A stretch of 64,000 nucleotides of DNA from Holophagales bacterium (lineage in GTDB: Bacteria; Acidobacteriota; Thermoanaerobaculia; Multivoradales; JAGPDF01): positions 186,001 through 250,000 of the forward strand of contig CP064972.1 of NCBI GenBank assembly GCA_016699405.1. Reading direction: 5' to 3'. Positions 1-7,951 of the stretch are shown one piece after another. The translations under genes were made by a program, and so were the position numbers. The notes under the pieces are model-generated. The model did not search any database. It was given only the letters and a program-made list of their open reading frames with translations, and was not told the origin of the DNA. How positions within the stretch are numbered: position 1 is the stretch's first letter; every line of letters starts with the position of its first letter.

Positions 1-870
1 AACGGACGCGACTACCTCGACCTGACGCTCGCCGACGCCTCCGGGGCGATCCCCGCCAAGGCCTGGTCGGACAGCCCGGCGCTTTCGCAGAGCTTCGGTG
101 CCGGCGACTACGTCGCCTTCGTCGGCACCGTGCAGAGCTATCGCGAGACGCCACAGATGAAGCTCGACAACTGCCGCAAGGTGGTCGAGGAGGATCGGCT
201 GCGCGGCTTCGACGAGGCGCGGCTCATCCCGACGACGAAGGAGGATATCGACGACCTCTGGCGTCGGCTGACGCGGATCTACCGCGAGGAGGTCGTTCGC
301 CCCGAGCTCGTCCGTCTCGCCGCCGAAACGCTCGACGCGCTCGGGGCCGAGCTGCGCGAACACCCGGCGGCCAAATCGATCCACCACGCCTACCGCGGCG
401 GGCTGCTCGAGCACACGGTGTCGATGGCCGAGCTGGCGCTCGCCGTCACCGGCCACTACCGCGACGTCGATCGCGACCTGGTCCTGCTCGGCGTGCTCTT
501 CCACGACCTGGGCAAGCTGCGCGAGCTCGCGCCGATGCCCGACAACGACTACACCCTGCCCGGCCGCCTGGTCGGCCACGTGGTGATCGGCCGCGACCTG
601 CTCAAGGAGCGCGCCGCGGCGATCCCCGACTTCCCCGCCGACCTTCTCCTCCTGCTCGAGCACCTCGTGCTCTCGCACCAGGGCAAGAAGGAGTTCTCCT
701 CTCCCGTCGAGCCGATGACCTTCGAGGCCTTCGTCCTCCACTTCATCGACGACCTCGACTCCAAGCTCGCCCAGCTCCGCGCCGCCCGCGACACCGGCAG
801 CGGTTTCGTCTACCTCCGGCCGCTCGAGCGATTCGTCTATCTCGGGGCTGGAGAAGACGACGCCGACTGA
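1..870 (+). CDS. 3'-5' exoribonuclease YhaM-like HD protein (5' truncated by window edge)
   Basis: The frame is open from base 1 and lacks its start; 289 residues are visible. The first ~45 residues look like the end of an OB-fold nucleic-acid-binding domain (DYLDLTLADASG, then YVAFVGTVQSY). An HD hydrolase domain follows, with the metal-ligand pattern HH-AYRGGLLEHT, then FHDLGK near residues 168-172, and a later LVLSHQGKKEF histidine. The OB plus HD order is that of YhaM/CBF1-type exoribonucleases, which degrade short RNA or single-stranded DNA 3' to 5' with Mn2+. The gene stands alone here, about 100 bp before the HicAB remnant. A related HD phosphohydrolase is possible, but the OB-HD order makes YhaM the best fit. 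Confidence 0.85.
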   Translation, partial: NGRDYLDLTLADASGAIPAKAWSDSPALSQSFGAGDYVAFVGTVQSYRETPQMKLDNCRKVVEEDRLRGFDEARLIPTTKEDIDDLWRRLTRIYREEVVRPELVRLAAETLDALGAELREHPAAKSIHHAYRGGLLEHTVSMAELALAVTGHYRDVDRDLVLLGVLFHDLGKLRELAPMPDNDYTLPGRLVGHVVIGRDLLKERAAAIPDFPADLLLLLEHLVLSHQGKKEFSSPVEPMTFEAFVLHFIDDLDSKLAQLRAARDTGSGFVYLRPLERFVYLGAGEDDAD

Positions 871-968
871 GTCGCCGCAGCAGGTAGCGCCTGCCAATCC
901 CCCTTGTCGAACCGCGACACCGGCAGGATCCGTCGCCGGCGACCGTGGCGGCCAGGCCGCGAACACGG

Positions 969-1174
969 ATGAAGGCCTATCCGCGAGACGGGCGGATCCG
1001 GAAGCTGCAGACGGTCGCCGACGCCTGCGGCCTCGCGTAGCGACAACCGGGCGGGAGCCACGTGATCTTCCGGCACCCAGGCGGGGCGATCCGCGGCGTG
1101 CCTGCGCACCGGCCGATCCAGCCGATCGACGTCGAGAAGCTCGTCCGGTTGGTGGAAGACGGAGTTGCCGAATG
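969..1174 (+). pseudogene. hicA: hicA toxin gene with in-frame TAG stop
   Basis: Read from ATG 969, the frame gives MKAYPRDGRIRKLQTVADAC and then hits TAG at 1038-1040. The same frame continues with GGSHVIFRHPGG and then RPIQPIDVEKLVRLVE up to TGA 1172-1174, which overlaps the ATG of hicB. The GSH-x-x-F-x-HP core and the terminal 'pathway' R-PI-P-x-x-x-x-K-x-V are typical of HicA mRNA interferases, whose catalytic histidine is in the GSH motif. A single TAG/TGG change would restore a Trp and an intact toxin of about 67 residues. I therefore call it an inactivated hicA; a sequencing error or a downstream alternative start are other explanations. Confidence 0.6.
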
Positions 1175-1612
1175 AAGACGCAACCGATCGAGTATCCGTT
1201 CGAGATCGCGCCCTTGTCCCCCGAGGAAGGGGGCGGATTCGCGATCACCTTCCCGGACCTGCCAGGCTGCCGATCCGACAGTGAGACTCCCGAGGAGGCG
1301 CTGGAGAACGGGGGCGATGCACTGGCTTCCTGGCTCGCCGTCGCCGAAGAGCTCGGCGACCGAGCTCCCAAGCCGTTCGGCGCGGTCAGCGGTCGCTTCG
1401 TGCAGCGCGTGCCGCGCTCGCTTCATGCCCAACGGATCGCCCGCGCGCAGCAGGAGGGTGTCTCGCTCAACACGCTGATCGTCTCGCCCGTTTCCCAGGT
1501 CCTCGGCCAACGCCTCACGGCGTCTCCTGTCGCTCGGCCCGCGACGAGGACGCGTTCGGCCGGAATCGGTCCGCGGAAACCATCCAAACCGACCGCGCGT
1601 CGGGCCGGCTGA
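1172..1612 (+). CDS. hicB: HicB-family antitoxin
   Basis: 146 residues. The N-terminal half is the HicB partial RNase-H fold (GGGFAITFPDLPGCRSDSET, then PEEALENGGDALASWL). The C-terminal part, from about residue 88 (GRFVQRVPRSLH, then EGVSLNTLIV), is a ribbon-helix-helix DNA-binding segment followed by a basic Arg/Lys/Pro tail. HicB proteins bind and neutralise HicA and repress the operon. The ATG overlaps the stop of the broken hicA frame (ATGA), as expected for a two-gene operon. Because hicA seems interrupted, this may be an orphan antitoxin kept for regulation or not yet lost. The tail after residue 115 is longer than usual. Confidence 0.8.
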   Translation: MKTQPIEYPFEIAPLSPEEGGGFAITFPDLPGCRSDSETPEEALENGGDALASWLAVAEELGDRAPKPFGAVSGRFVQRVPRSLHAQRIARAQQEGVSLNTLIVSPVSQVLGQRLTASPVARPATRTRSAGIGPRKPSKPTARRAG

Positions 1613-1673
1613 GTCGAACAGACAGGCAACGGCCCAGGCGATCCGCCGCAAGGGAAGACGGCCAAGCCGAAGG

Positions 1674-4007
1674 TCAGCGACGGCGGGGCGTCGACTCCGC
1701 GTCCCGGGGTTCCTGGACCTGCACGCGCGTCGCGTCGCCCGCGCTGACCAACACCTCCTGGCATGAGCTGGGTCCGTCTTCGCCGACCACGCAGACGGTG
1801 TAGCGGCCCGCTTCGAGGCTGCGAACGAGGAGTTCGCCTGCGCCCGTCGCGTCGAGGGTGTCTTCCACCACACCCTGCCCCTCGAGCCTCAGCAGGTTGA
1901 CCTCGGCTCCAGGCACAGCAAGAACAAACTCCGGACAGGGAGGCATGAGCCCCCCACACGGTCGCGGGTCGAGGGCGACTCGAAGCGAGCCAGCGGCGCT
2001 CGAGAGATCGATCCGCTGCTCGCGACGGCCGGCTTCCGACACGTCGATCGATCGCAGCGCCAGCGGTCGGCCGGGCGCCGACACCACGAGCGCGATCCGG
2101 CGGGCGCCGACCACGCATTCGAATCGGCCCGTCGCATCGGTCGTGGCCTGGCAGAGGTCCGCCCCGGGGAGCCCGCCGGGACCGGGCGTTTCCCAGCGCA
2201 CCACGACGGTCGCGCCGGGGACCGGGGCTCCGTCCTGGAAGACCTGACCGTGGAATTCGCCGCGCGGATCGAGGACCAGCTCGACATTCAGGATCTCGCG
2301 CTCCGGCTCGAGCGTCAGCTCGCGACGCCGGCTCGCCGAGCCGTCCCACGCCTCGGCGTACAGGGAGATGCGGCCGGGGCGCAATCCGAGAATCTCGAAC
2401 GTTCCGTTTTGCCGCGTGCGAACCTGTTGCCGCCCACCTCTCTCGTCCACTCGATCGATCTGGACCATCGCGAATGTCGGCTGGCCGGAGCGATCGACCA
2501 CGCGTCCGACGACCCGCGTGTCGGGAGCCCGCACAACGATCTCCTGCGGCTCGTGATCGCTCGAGGCCTCGACCTCCACCGGGTCGACGCTGAGGAAGGT
2601 CGGCTCGAGCCGCGGGACCGACTTGGCCGGCGGCCCCTCGGCTTCGTCCCGCGACGCCTCTTGCGGCCAGCGCACCGAGACGCTCCACCTGCCCGCGTGC
2701 GGGAGGAAGCCCGTGAATCCCTCGCGCTCCTTCGCGTCGAAGAGAACCTTCACCGCGCAGGCATCCGCCCGCGGCAGCGCGCGGGACGCATCTCCCGGAC
2801 GACTGCCGAAGAGGACCTGAGCGGCGACCGGCCGCTCGCCGATCACCACGCGCCCGCGGATCGGCACGAGGCGAAGGGCGACCGTCACGAGCGTCTGCTC
2901 TCTCAGGTCAACCTCTCGCTGCCGCCACCAAGGGAAACCCTGTTTGTCGAAGATCCCCACCTCGTAGACCGCCGCCGGCTGCGGCGAGCTCTTCCAGTTG
3001 CCCGCGGCATCGGCCGTGGAGCGTTCGACCACAGCCATCCTCGTCACTCCAAGCTCCGTTCGCTCCTGGCTGAGCCACACTACCCACGGCTCGCCCGAGG
3101 GCGAGACCGGTGGATTCACCGACACCGCGAGGGCGACCTCGGGCAGCAACTCGATCGCTCCGAGATCGATCGTCTCGCCGTGCGTGAACGCGACGGGCAG
3201 CTCCCGCGACAATCCGGAGCCGGTTGCGAGGCGCACCATCGCGGGTCCGGCCGGCAGTGCACCGAGTCGGAAGGCGCCCGAGTCGAGATCCGCCGTGGAC
3301 TCGGCGATCTCGACGCGTCGGTCGACCGGACGAGTGCCGCGATCCAGGATCGTCACCGCGACAGTCACGCCGACCTCCTGGCGCGCCATGCCGGTCACCG
3401 CTCCGCGAAGCTGCGCCGAACGAACCAGGCGTAGCGTCGGAACGACGAGCGGACGGGCCGCGGTGGCCTCCGCCGCGGGCACGAGGACGAGCGCCCCGCC
3501 CGGGAGCTCGATCGCCGCGTCTCGCCGGCCGACCGGCAACGGACACCGCAGACGCGCCTGCTCTTGTCGGCAGGCGAGGGCGAAGCGCAAGCGGCTCCCT
3601 TCATCCCCTGGCCGCACTTCGGAAGAGAAACGAATCCGGATCGGCGTCTCCGCGGCGGGCCGACTCGGCGGGTAGGGCCACGGCGCGTCGAGCGCGGCTA
3701 GCGCCTGCAGGCGACAGGACCCGCCGCCGGGGTTCTGGTCGAGGTCGAGGCCACACCAGAGCCCCTCCCCCTCGACACTCACCGCGACCGGTCGCGGGCC
3801 GTCCACCGGCACGCCGACTGACGTCGGCGCAGTCACCAGCGCCTCGCTCGCCACGACACCCCCGGCCTTCCACCAGGTCACCTTCACCGGCGTCGCCGGC
3901 GGCGCTGTCACGTCGATCGTTCCGGCTCGTGTCGCTGCCGCGCCAAGAGTGCAGAGCGCACCGATGAGAAGACGTGCGCTCCGACTTCTTCGATCCCCTG
4001 ACCGCAT
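1674..4007 (-). CDS. large secreted protein with carboxypeptidase-regulatory-like (CarboxypepD_reg) domains
   Basis: 777 residues. It starts with an Arg-rich n-region, a hydrophobic core (LLIGALCTLGAAATRAG) and a likely signal-peptidase site. The rest is beta-rich, with at least three segments resembling carboxypeptidase-regulatory-like/prealbumin folds: about 197-275, about 500-560 (VVGRVVDRSGQPTFAMVQI, then NGTFEILGLRPGRISLYAEA) and about 585-650 (FHGQVFQDGAPVPGATVVV, then DATGRFECV). No catalytic motif is visible. Such modules are common in surface and TonB-linked proteins of Acidobacteriota and Bacteroidota, where they bind carbohydrate or act as structural spacers. A GGAGG site lies just before ATG 4007. 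It stands alone, convergent with hicB. Function unknown. Confidence 0.75.
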   Translation of the reverse strand: MRSGDRRSRSARLLIGALCTLGAAATRAGTIDVTAPPATPVKVTWWKAGGVVASEALVTAPTSVGVPVDGPRPVAVSVEGEGLWCGLDLDQNPGGGSCRLQALAALDAPWPYPPSRPAAETPIRIRFSSEVRPGDEGSRLRFALACRQEQARLRCPLPVGRRDAAIELPGGALVLVPAAEATAARPLVVPTLRLVRSAQLRGAVTGMARQEVGVTVAVTILDRGTRPVDRRVEIAESTADLDSGAFRLGALPAGPAMVRLATGSGLSRELPVAFTHGETIDLGAIELLPEVALAVSVNPPVSPSGEPWVVWLSQERTELGVTRMAVVERSTADAAGNWKSSPQPAAVYEVGIFDKQGFPWWRQREVDLREQTLVTVALRLVPIRGRVVIGERPVAAQVLFGSRPGDASRALPRADACAVKVLFDAKEREGFTGFLPHAGRWSVSVRWPQEASRDEAEGPPAKSVPRLEPTFLSVDPVEVEASSDHEPQEIVVRAPDTRVVGRVVDRSGQPTFAMVQIDRVDERGGRQQVRTRQNGTFEILGLRPGRISLYAEAWDGSASRRRELTLEPEREILNVELVLDPRGEFHGQVFQDGAPVPGATVVVRWETPGPGGLPGADLCQATTDATGRFECVVGARRIALVVSAPGRPLALRSIDVSEAGRREQRIDLSSAAGSLRVALDPRPCGGLMPPCPEFVLAVPGAEVNLLRLEGQGVVEDTLDATGAGELLVRSLEAGRYTVCVVGEDGPSSCQEVLVSAGDATRVQVQEPRDAESTPRRR

Positions 4008-4191
4008 CGCGCCTCCAAGGGGCTGAGCCCAGGTCGCCTTCGGATCCTCCCGGGCGGGTCCTCCATCGACCGCTGCACCACGCTATCGGAGCCCGACCGC
4101 GGAGGGTACCGGCTCTCCACTTCCTACGAACGGCACCGACCGAGCGTCCCGCTTGACCCGCGCGCGTCGCAGGCGAACAATCGCGGCACGA

Positions 4192-4989
4192 ATGCGCCCG
4201 ATCACCCTCTCTCCGTCCGGCTTCGTCGTCCGCGTCCAGGACTTGCCAGGACGAGGAACGCCGCTGCTCTTCGTCCACGGGCTCGGCTGTGCGTCGTCCT
4301 GCGACTATCCGCGCGTGGTGGGGAGCCCGGCGCTCGCCGGGCGGCGGGCGCTGCTCGTCGACCTTCTCGGCTCGGGGTTCAGCGACAAGCCGGAGTCCTT
4401 CGACTACAGCGTCGAGGCACACGCCGGCGTCGTCGCGGCGATCGTGCGGCAGCTCGATCTTCGCGCGCTCGACCTCTACGGCCACAGCATGGGCGGATCG
4501 ATCGCCATCGTCGCCGCCGCGCAGTTGAACGACCGCGTGCGCTCGCTGATCCTCTCCGAGCCGAACCTCGACGCCGGTGGCGGAACGTTCAGCCGCGCCA
4601 TCGCGGCGCAGAGCGAGGAGGACTACGGTCGCTCCGGTCACACCGAAACGGTGCGAAGCGCCGCGGCGGCCGGCAACCTCGTCTGGAGCGGCTCGCTCGC
4701 CGTGACCTTGCCGCTCGCGGCCCATCGCGGCGCCGTCTCGCTCGTTCGCGGCGGCGCGCCGTCCTGGCGCTCCACCCTCGAACAGCTCACCATGCGACGC
4801 ACGGTCCTCTTCGGCGTGCGCAGTCTGCCCGACGACGACACGGCACGGCTTCCGCGGTGCGGCGTCGAGGTTGCCTTGGTTGCCGACGCCGGGCACTCGA
4901 TGGCATGGGAGAACCCCGACGGCCTGGCGAGCGCCATCGCCGCGGCCTCGTCGTCCGAGTCGCCCTGGGCGGCGTCGCCCGCAGACTGA
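4192..4989 (+). CDS. alpha/beta-fold hydrolase
   Basis: 265 residues from ATG 4192. A TTG at 4153 would add 13 Arg-rich residues and is less likely. Motifs in order are PLLFVHGLGC (oxyanion loop HG), DLLGSGFSDKP, the nucleophile elbow GHSMGG with Ser, and a late DAGHSMAWENP carrying the catalytic His. This is the layout of the Abhydrolase_1/6 family. The cap region is short and the protein has no signal peptide, so it is cytoplasmic. The substrate cannot be inferred: neighbours are a secreted repeat protein on the opposite strand and a toxin-antitoxin pair. Confidence 0.8.
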   Translation: MRPITLSPSGFVVRVQDLPGRGTPLLFVHGLGCASSCDYPRVVGSPALAGRRALLVDLLGSGFSDKPESFDYSVEAHAGVVAAIVRQLDLRALDLYGHSMGGSIAIVAAAQLNDRVRSLILSEPNLDAGGGTFSRAIAAQSEEDYGRSGHTETVRSAAAAGNLVWSGSLAVTLPLAAHRGAVSLVRGGAPSWRSTLEQLTMRRTVLFGVRSLPDDDTARLPRCGVEVALVADAGHSMAWENPDGLASAIAAASSSESPWAASPAD

Positions 4990-5126
4990 GAGGCCGCTCG
5001 CCGCGAGTGCAGGAGGCGTCGCGCGCGAACGCGCGGGCAAGGCGAGGCTCTCGGCACCGCCTGGAGCCGTGATCGACGACGCCAGGCATCGGCCCATTCA
5101 CACACGTCAGGCTCTTCGCCGGGCAC

Positions 5127-5140
5127 ATTACCGTGGTAAT
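5127..5140. promoter_or_regulatory. 14-bp palindrome, candidate VapB/AbrB-type operator
   Basis: ATTACC-GT-GGTAAT forms a perfect inverted repeat of 6-bp arms, ending 8 bases before the antitoxin ATG. It is AT-rich against a GC-rich background. AbrB/MazE-type antitoxins autorepress by binding palindromes over their own promoters, so this is a plausible operator. There is no recognisable Shine-Dalgarno between it and the start codon. Confidence 0.45.
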
Positions 5141-5148
5141 CGAAGAAC

Positions 5149-5412
5149 ATGAAGCTCGCCCTGTCGCGATTGACCTCGCAAGGACAAGTCTCGGTGCCGG
5201 CGGAAGCACGGCGGCGACTCGGCCTCGCTCCGGGCTCACTGCTCGAGTGGGAGGCCGAGGGCGACCTCGTCGTGGTGCGGCGCGGTCATCGCTACTCCTC
5301 GGCGGACCTGCACGCGACGCTCTTCCCCGAGGGCACGCCCGCTCCGCACAGCCTCCAGGAGATGAAGGAGGCTATCCGCCGCGCCGTGGCCAAGCGACAT
5401 GCGCGCCGTTGA
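5149..5412 (+). CDS. AbrB/MazE/SpoVT-family antitoxin
   Basis: 87 residues. The N-terminal 45 residues form a swapped-hairpin AbrB domain (LSRLTSQGQVSVPAEARRRL, then GLAPGSLLEWE), the DNA-binding part of VapB/MazE antitoxins. The C-terminal half (SSADLHATLFPEG, then LQEMKEAIRRAVAKRHARR) is the probable toxin-binding tail. It overlaps the PIN-domain gene by 14 bp, which implies translational coupling. The palindrome just upstream is a candidate autoregulatory site. Confidence 0.85.
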   Translation: MKLALSRLTSQGQVSVPAEARRRLGLAPGSLLEWEAEGDLVVVRRGHRYSSADLHATLFPEGTPAPHSLQEMKEAIRRAVAKRHARR

Positions 5413-5785
5413 CACGAACCTCCTCGTCAGGCTGCTGACCCGCGACGACCCGAATCGGGCGGCTACCGCCGAGCCGTTCGTCGCGAGCGGGGCCTGGGTG
5501 TCGCGCCTCGTCCTGGCGGAGACGACGTGGGTCCTGTCGACGGTCTATTCGAGAAGCTCCCGGCAGATCGCACACGCCGTCGCTCGACTGCTCGAGCACG
5601 AGAATCTGAGTCTGCAGGATCCCGACGTCGGCGCCGCGGCGCTCACTCGTCTTCAGCAGCGGCCGGCTCTCGGATTCTCCGATTGCCTGATCCTCGAGAT
5701 CGCGCGCAAGGCCGGGCACTTGCCGCTCGGGACCTTCGATCGCGGTCTCGGGCGGCTCGAAGGCACGAACAAGGTGACGGGCTGA
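5399..5785 (+). CDS. PIN-domain toxin (VapC-like)
   Basis: 128 residues. PIN-domain acidic residues are visible: MRAVDTNLLVRLLTRDD (Asp5), LVLAETTWVL (Glu), GFSDCLILEIARKAG (Asp) and GTFDRGL (Asp). VapC toxins are Mg2+-dependent ribonucleases that cut tRNA or rRNA and are held inactive by their partner. The start overlaps the AbrB-type antitoxin by 14 bp. The pairing of AbrB antitoxin plus PIN toxin is a standard type II module. All four catalytic positions look intact, so it is probably functional. Confidence 0.88.
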   Translation: MRAVDTNLLVRLLTRDDPNRAATAEPFVASGAWVSRLVLAETTWVLSTVYSRSSRQIAHAVARLLEHENLSLQDPDVGAAALTRLQQRPALGFSDCLILEIARKAGHLPLGTFDRGLGRLEGTNKVTG

Positions 5786-5791
5786 TCGGCT

Positions 5792-6211
5792 CTACCAGGT
5801 CATGCGATAGAGCATCCAGTAGACGACGACGCCGGTGACCGAGACGTAGAGCCAGAGCGGGAGCGTCCAGCGAGCGATGGCGCGGTGTGCGGCGAAGCGG
5901 GACCTGAAGGCGCGGGAGAGGGTGACGAGGGCAAGCACCGGCACCGCTGCGGCGAGGACGGTGTGGGTGAGCAGCACACCGAGATAGAAGGTGCGAACGG
6001 CCCCCGTACCCGGAAAGCGAACCGAGCCGACCTGCGCGTGGTACACCAGATAGGAAACGAGGAAGGCGATCGAGCAGGCGAAGGCGGCGAGCATGACCCG
6101 CTGGTGCGCCGCGCGACGGCCGGCGCGAATCGACCGCCAGCCGACGACGAGGAGGATCGCCGCGGCAGAGTTGAGCGCCGCGTTGAGCGTCGGCAGATCG
6201 CCGACCGTCAT
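5792..6211 (-). CDS. DUF420-family membrane protein (cytochrome oxidase-linked)
   Basis: 139 residues with four predicted membrane spans (about 8-24, 38-58, 75-97 and 117-135) and conserved histidines (YLVYHAQVG, LLTHTVLAA, AAHRAIARWTLPLWLYVS). This matches the DUF420/YozB family, which is often encoded beside cytochrome oxidase assembly genes. Its exact role is unknown; a part in haem or copper delivery has been assumed from context. The ATG at 6211 overlaps the end of the upstream Sco gene by 4 bp (ATGA), so it is the last gene of a ctaB-sco-DUF420 operon. Confidence 0.82.
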   Translation of the reverse strand: MTVGDLPTLNAALNSAAAILLVVGWRSIRAGRRAAHQRVMLAAFACSIAFLVSYLVYHAQVGSVRFPGTGAVRTFYLGVLLTHTVLAAAVPVLALVTLSRAFRSRFAAHRAIARWTLPLWLYVSVTGVVVYWMLYRMTW

Positions 6212-6855
6212 CGACGCTCTCCCGCCGGCACCTTCTCGTCGAGAACGAGGGAGAGGTCGCCGAGGAGCTTGGCGAGCGCCTCCTCGTCGAAACCGTCGTA
6301 GTAGCCACGGATCCGGTTTGCCCCGTCGACGAGCACGAAGCGCGTCGAATGCAGGATCGGCTCGCGCGGGTCGACGATCTGACCGGGTTCGGGGAGCGAC
6401 GCGCTGACCTTGAAGCCGTCGCGGATCAGCGACAAGACGTCGTCGCGACGGCCGGTGAGGAACAGCCAGTCGCGGCCGTAGATCTGATAGCGGCCGGCGT
6501 ACTCGAGCAGCACCTCCGGCGTGTCGAACTCGGGGTCGACGGAGATTGAGACGCTGCGCACGCTCTCCGGCAGGCGGGTGCGGAACTGCTTCATCTGCGC
6601 CGTCAGGCGCGGGCACGACAGCACGCAGCGCGTGAAAATGAAGTCGGCCACCCACGGCCGACCGGCCAGGTCGGCGCGTCGCACCGTGCCGCCGTCGCGC
6701 TCGACGAAAGCGAAGTCGGGGACCACGCCGAGCACCGGCGGCGGCGGAACCGCACGGCGCGCGCTCTCTTTCCAGGCGAGCAGCGCGAGCACCGGCACGG
6801 CGAGCGCGAGCAGGGCCCACACCGCGATGCGCAGGGCGCTGCGCCCGTCACTCAT
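6208..6855 (-). CDS. SCO1/SenC family copper chaperone
   Basis: 215 residues. An N-terminal membrane anchor (about 10-27) is followed by a thioredoxin-like domain. The copper ligands are present: TRCVLSC (Cys77 and Cys81) and ILHSTRFVLVD (His169). Sco proteins deliver or reduce copper for the CuA site of cytochrome oxidase subunit II in the periplasm. It overlaps ctaB upstream and the DUF420 gene downstream by 4 bp each. A second Sco-like gene lies within the act-cox cluster at 15962, so the two may be specialised. Confidence 0.9.
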   Translation of the reverse strand: MSDGRSALRIAVWALLALAVPVLALLAWKESARRAVPPPPVLGVVPDFAFVERDGGTVRRADLAGRPWVADFIFTRCVLSCPRLTAQMKQFRTRLPESVRSVSISVDPEFDTPEVLLEYAGRYQIYGRDWLFLTGRRDDVLSLIRDGFKVSASLPEPGQIVDPREPILHSTRFVLVDGANRIRGYYDGFDEEALAKLLGDLSLVLDEKVPAGERR

Positions 6856-7745
6856 CGCGGCACGCCGACGCGGTCGAGCATCAGCACGACGAGCACGGCC
6901 GGCAGATAGAGCACCGAGAAGAGCAGCAGCCGGCGTGCGGAAAGCGGCGTCCGGTCGAAGGCGAACGCCCCGCTCGTCCCGACGAAGCCGAGTCCGAGCA
7001 GGAGCGCGCCGAGGGCGTAGAAGCCGCCGGCGAGCCCGAGCGCCGAAGGCATGAGACTCACCGGCAACAGCGCGGCGGCATAGAGCAGCGCCTGCCTCCC
7101 GACGCGTCCGCCCTCGGGATCGACGACCGAGAGCATCGGCATGCCGGCGCGCTCGTAGTCGGCCCGATAGAGCCAGGCGATCGCCAGGAAGTGCGGCAAC
7201 TGCCAGAGGAAGAGCAGGGCGAAGAGCACCCACGCGCCGAGCTCCACTTCGCCACGCGCGCCGGCCCAGCCCATCATCGGCGGCGTCGCACCCGGGATCG
7301 CGCCGATCACCGTGGCGAGCGAGGTCACGCGCTTGAGCGGCGTGTAGACGAAGACGTACGCGGCGAGCGTCGCGGCGCCGAGCAGCGCGGTCAGCGCGTT
7401 GACCGCGAGCGTCAACTGCAACATGCCGGTGAAGGCGAGCAACGCCCCGAAGAGCAGGGCGAGATCGGACGGCATGCGGCCCGTCGGCAGCGGCCGGTCG
7501 GCGGTACGCCGCATCAGGCCGTCGCTCTGCCGCTCGAGCACCTGGTTGAGCGCCGACGCTCCGGCGGCGAGCAGCGCCGTGCCGGTCATCGTGTGCGCGA
7601 GGCGCAGCGCGTCGATCGACTCGCCGCTGCCGAGCGCGAAGCCGGCGCCGGCGGTGAGCGCGACCATCAGCGTGATGCGCGGCTTGGCCAGCTCGACGAA
7701 GTCGGCGGGGCGCAACGTGGCGACGGCGGCCGCTTCTCTGGACAT
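6852..7745 (-). CDS. ctaB: protohaem IX farnesyltransferase (haem O synthase)
   Basis: 297 residues, a polytopic UbiA-superfamily protein with about nine membrane spans. The first prenyl-diphosphate motif is in NQVLERQSDGLMRRTADRPL (an N-x-x-x-E/D...R-x-x-D-RP pattern) and the family motif KPRITLMVALTAGAG is near the N terminus. The enzyme farnesylates haem B to haem O, the first step toward the haem of haem-copper oxidases. It heads the ctaB-sco-DUF420 operon and diverges from actA. A GAGAGGAAGAG ribosome site precedes the start. No haem A synthase (ctaA) is seen in the window. Confidence 0.93.
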   Translation of the reverse strand: MSREAAAVATLRPADFVELAKPRITLMVALTAGAGFALGSGESIDALRLAHTMTGTALLAAGASALNQVLERQSDGLMRRTADRPLPTGRMPSDLALLFGALLAFTGMLQLTLAVNALTALLGAATLAAYVFVYTPLKRVTSLATVIGAIPGATPPMMGWAGARGEVELGAWVLFALLFLWQLPHFLAIAWLYRADYERAGMPMLSVVDPEGGRVGRQALLYAAALLPVSLMPSALGLAGGFYALGALLLGLGFVGTSGAFAFDRTPLSARRLLLFSVLYLPAVLVVLMLDRVGVPR

Positions 7746-7894
7746 CGAGATCTCTTCCTCTCGAACGGATCTTCCGCAGCTCGCGAAAGCCCGTGAAATC
7801 GCAGTCTAGCGCGAGTTTCGCGCCTGTCTCGCGGAGGAGCGAGTCCATCTCGCTCGGCGGACGATTCAAGAGCGCTCCAGGCCGATTTCTCGCC

Positions 7895-7924
7895 TTGCTA
7901 TCTTCGCTCTCACTCCGGTATCTT
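7895..7924 (+). promoter_or_regulatory. candidate sigma-70-type promoter for the act-cox cluster
   Basis: TTGCTA (7895-7900) and TATCTT (7919-7924) are separated by 18 bp. They lie 27 bp before the actA start, with an AGGAAGG ribosome site at about 7938. The match to the -10 consensus is moderate (4 of 6). It lies within the 206 bp divergent region shared with ctaB. Confidence 0.35.
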
Positions 7925-7951
7925 TCGCCGTCGCCGCAGGAAGGGGTCTCC

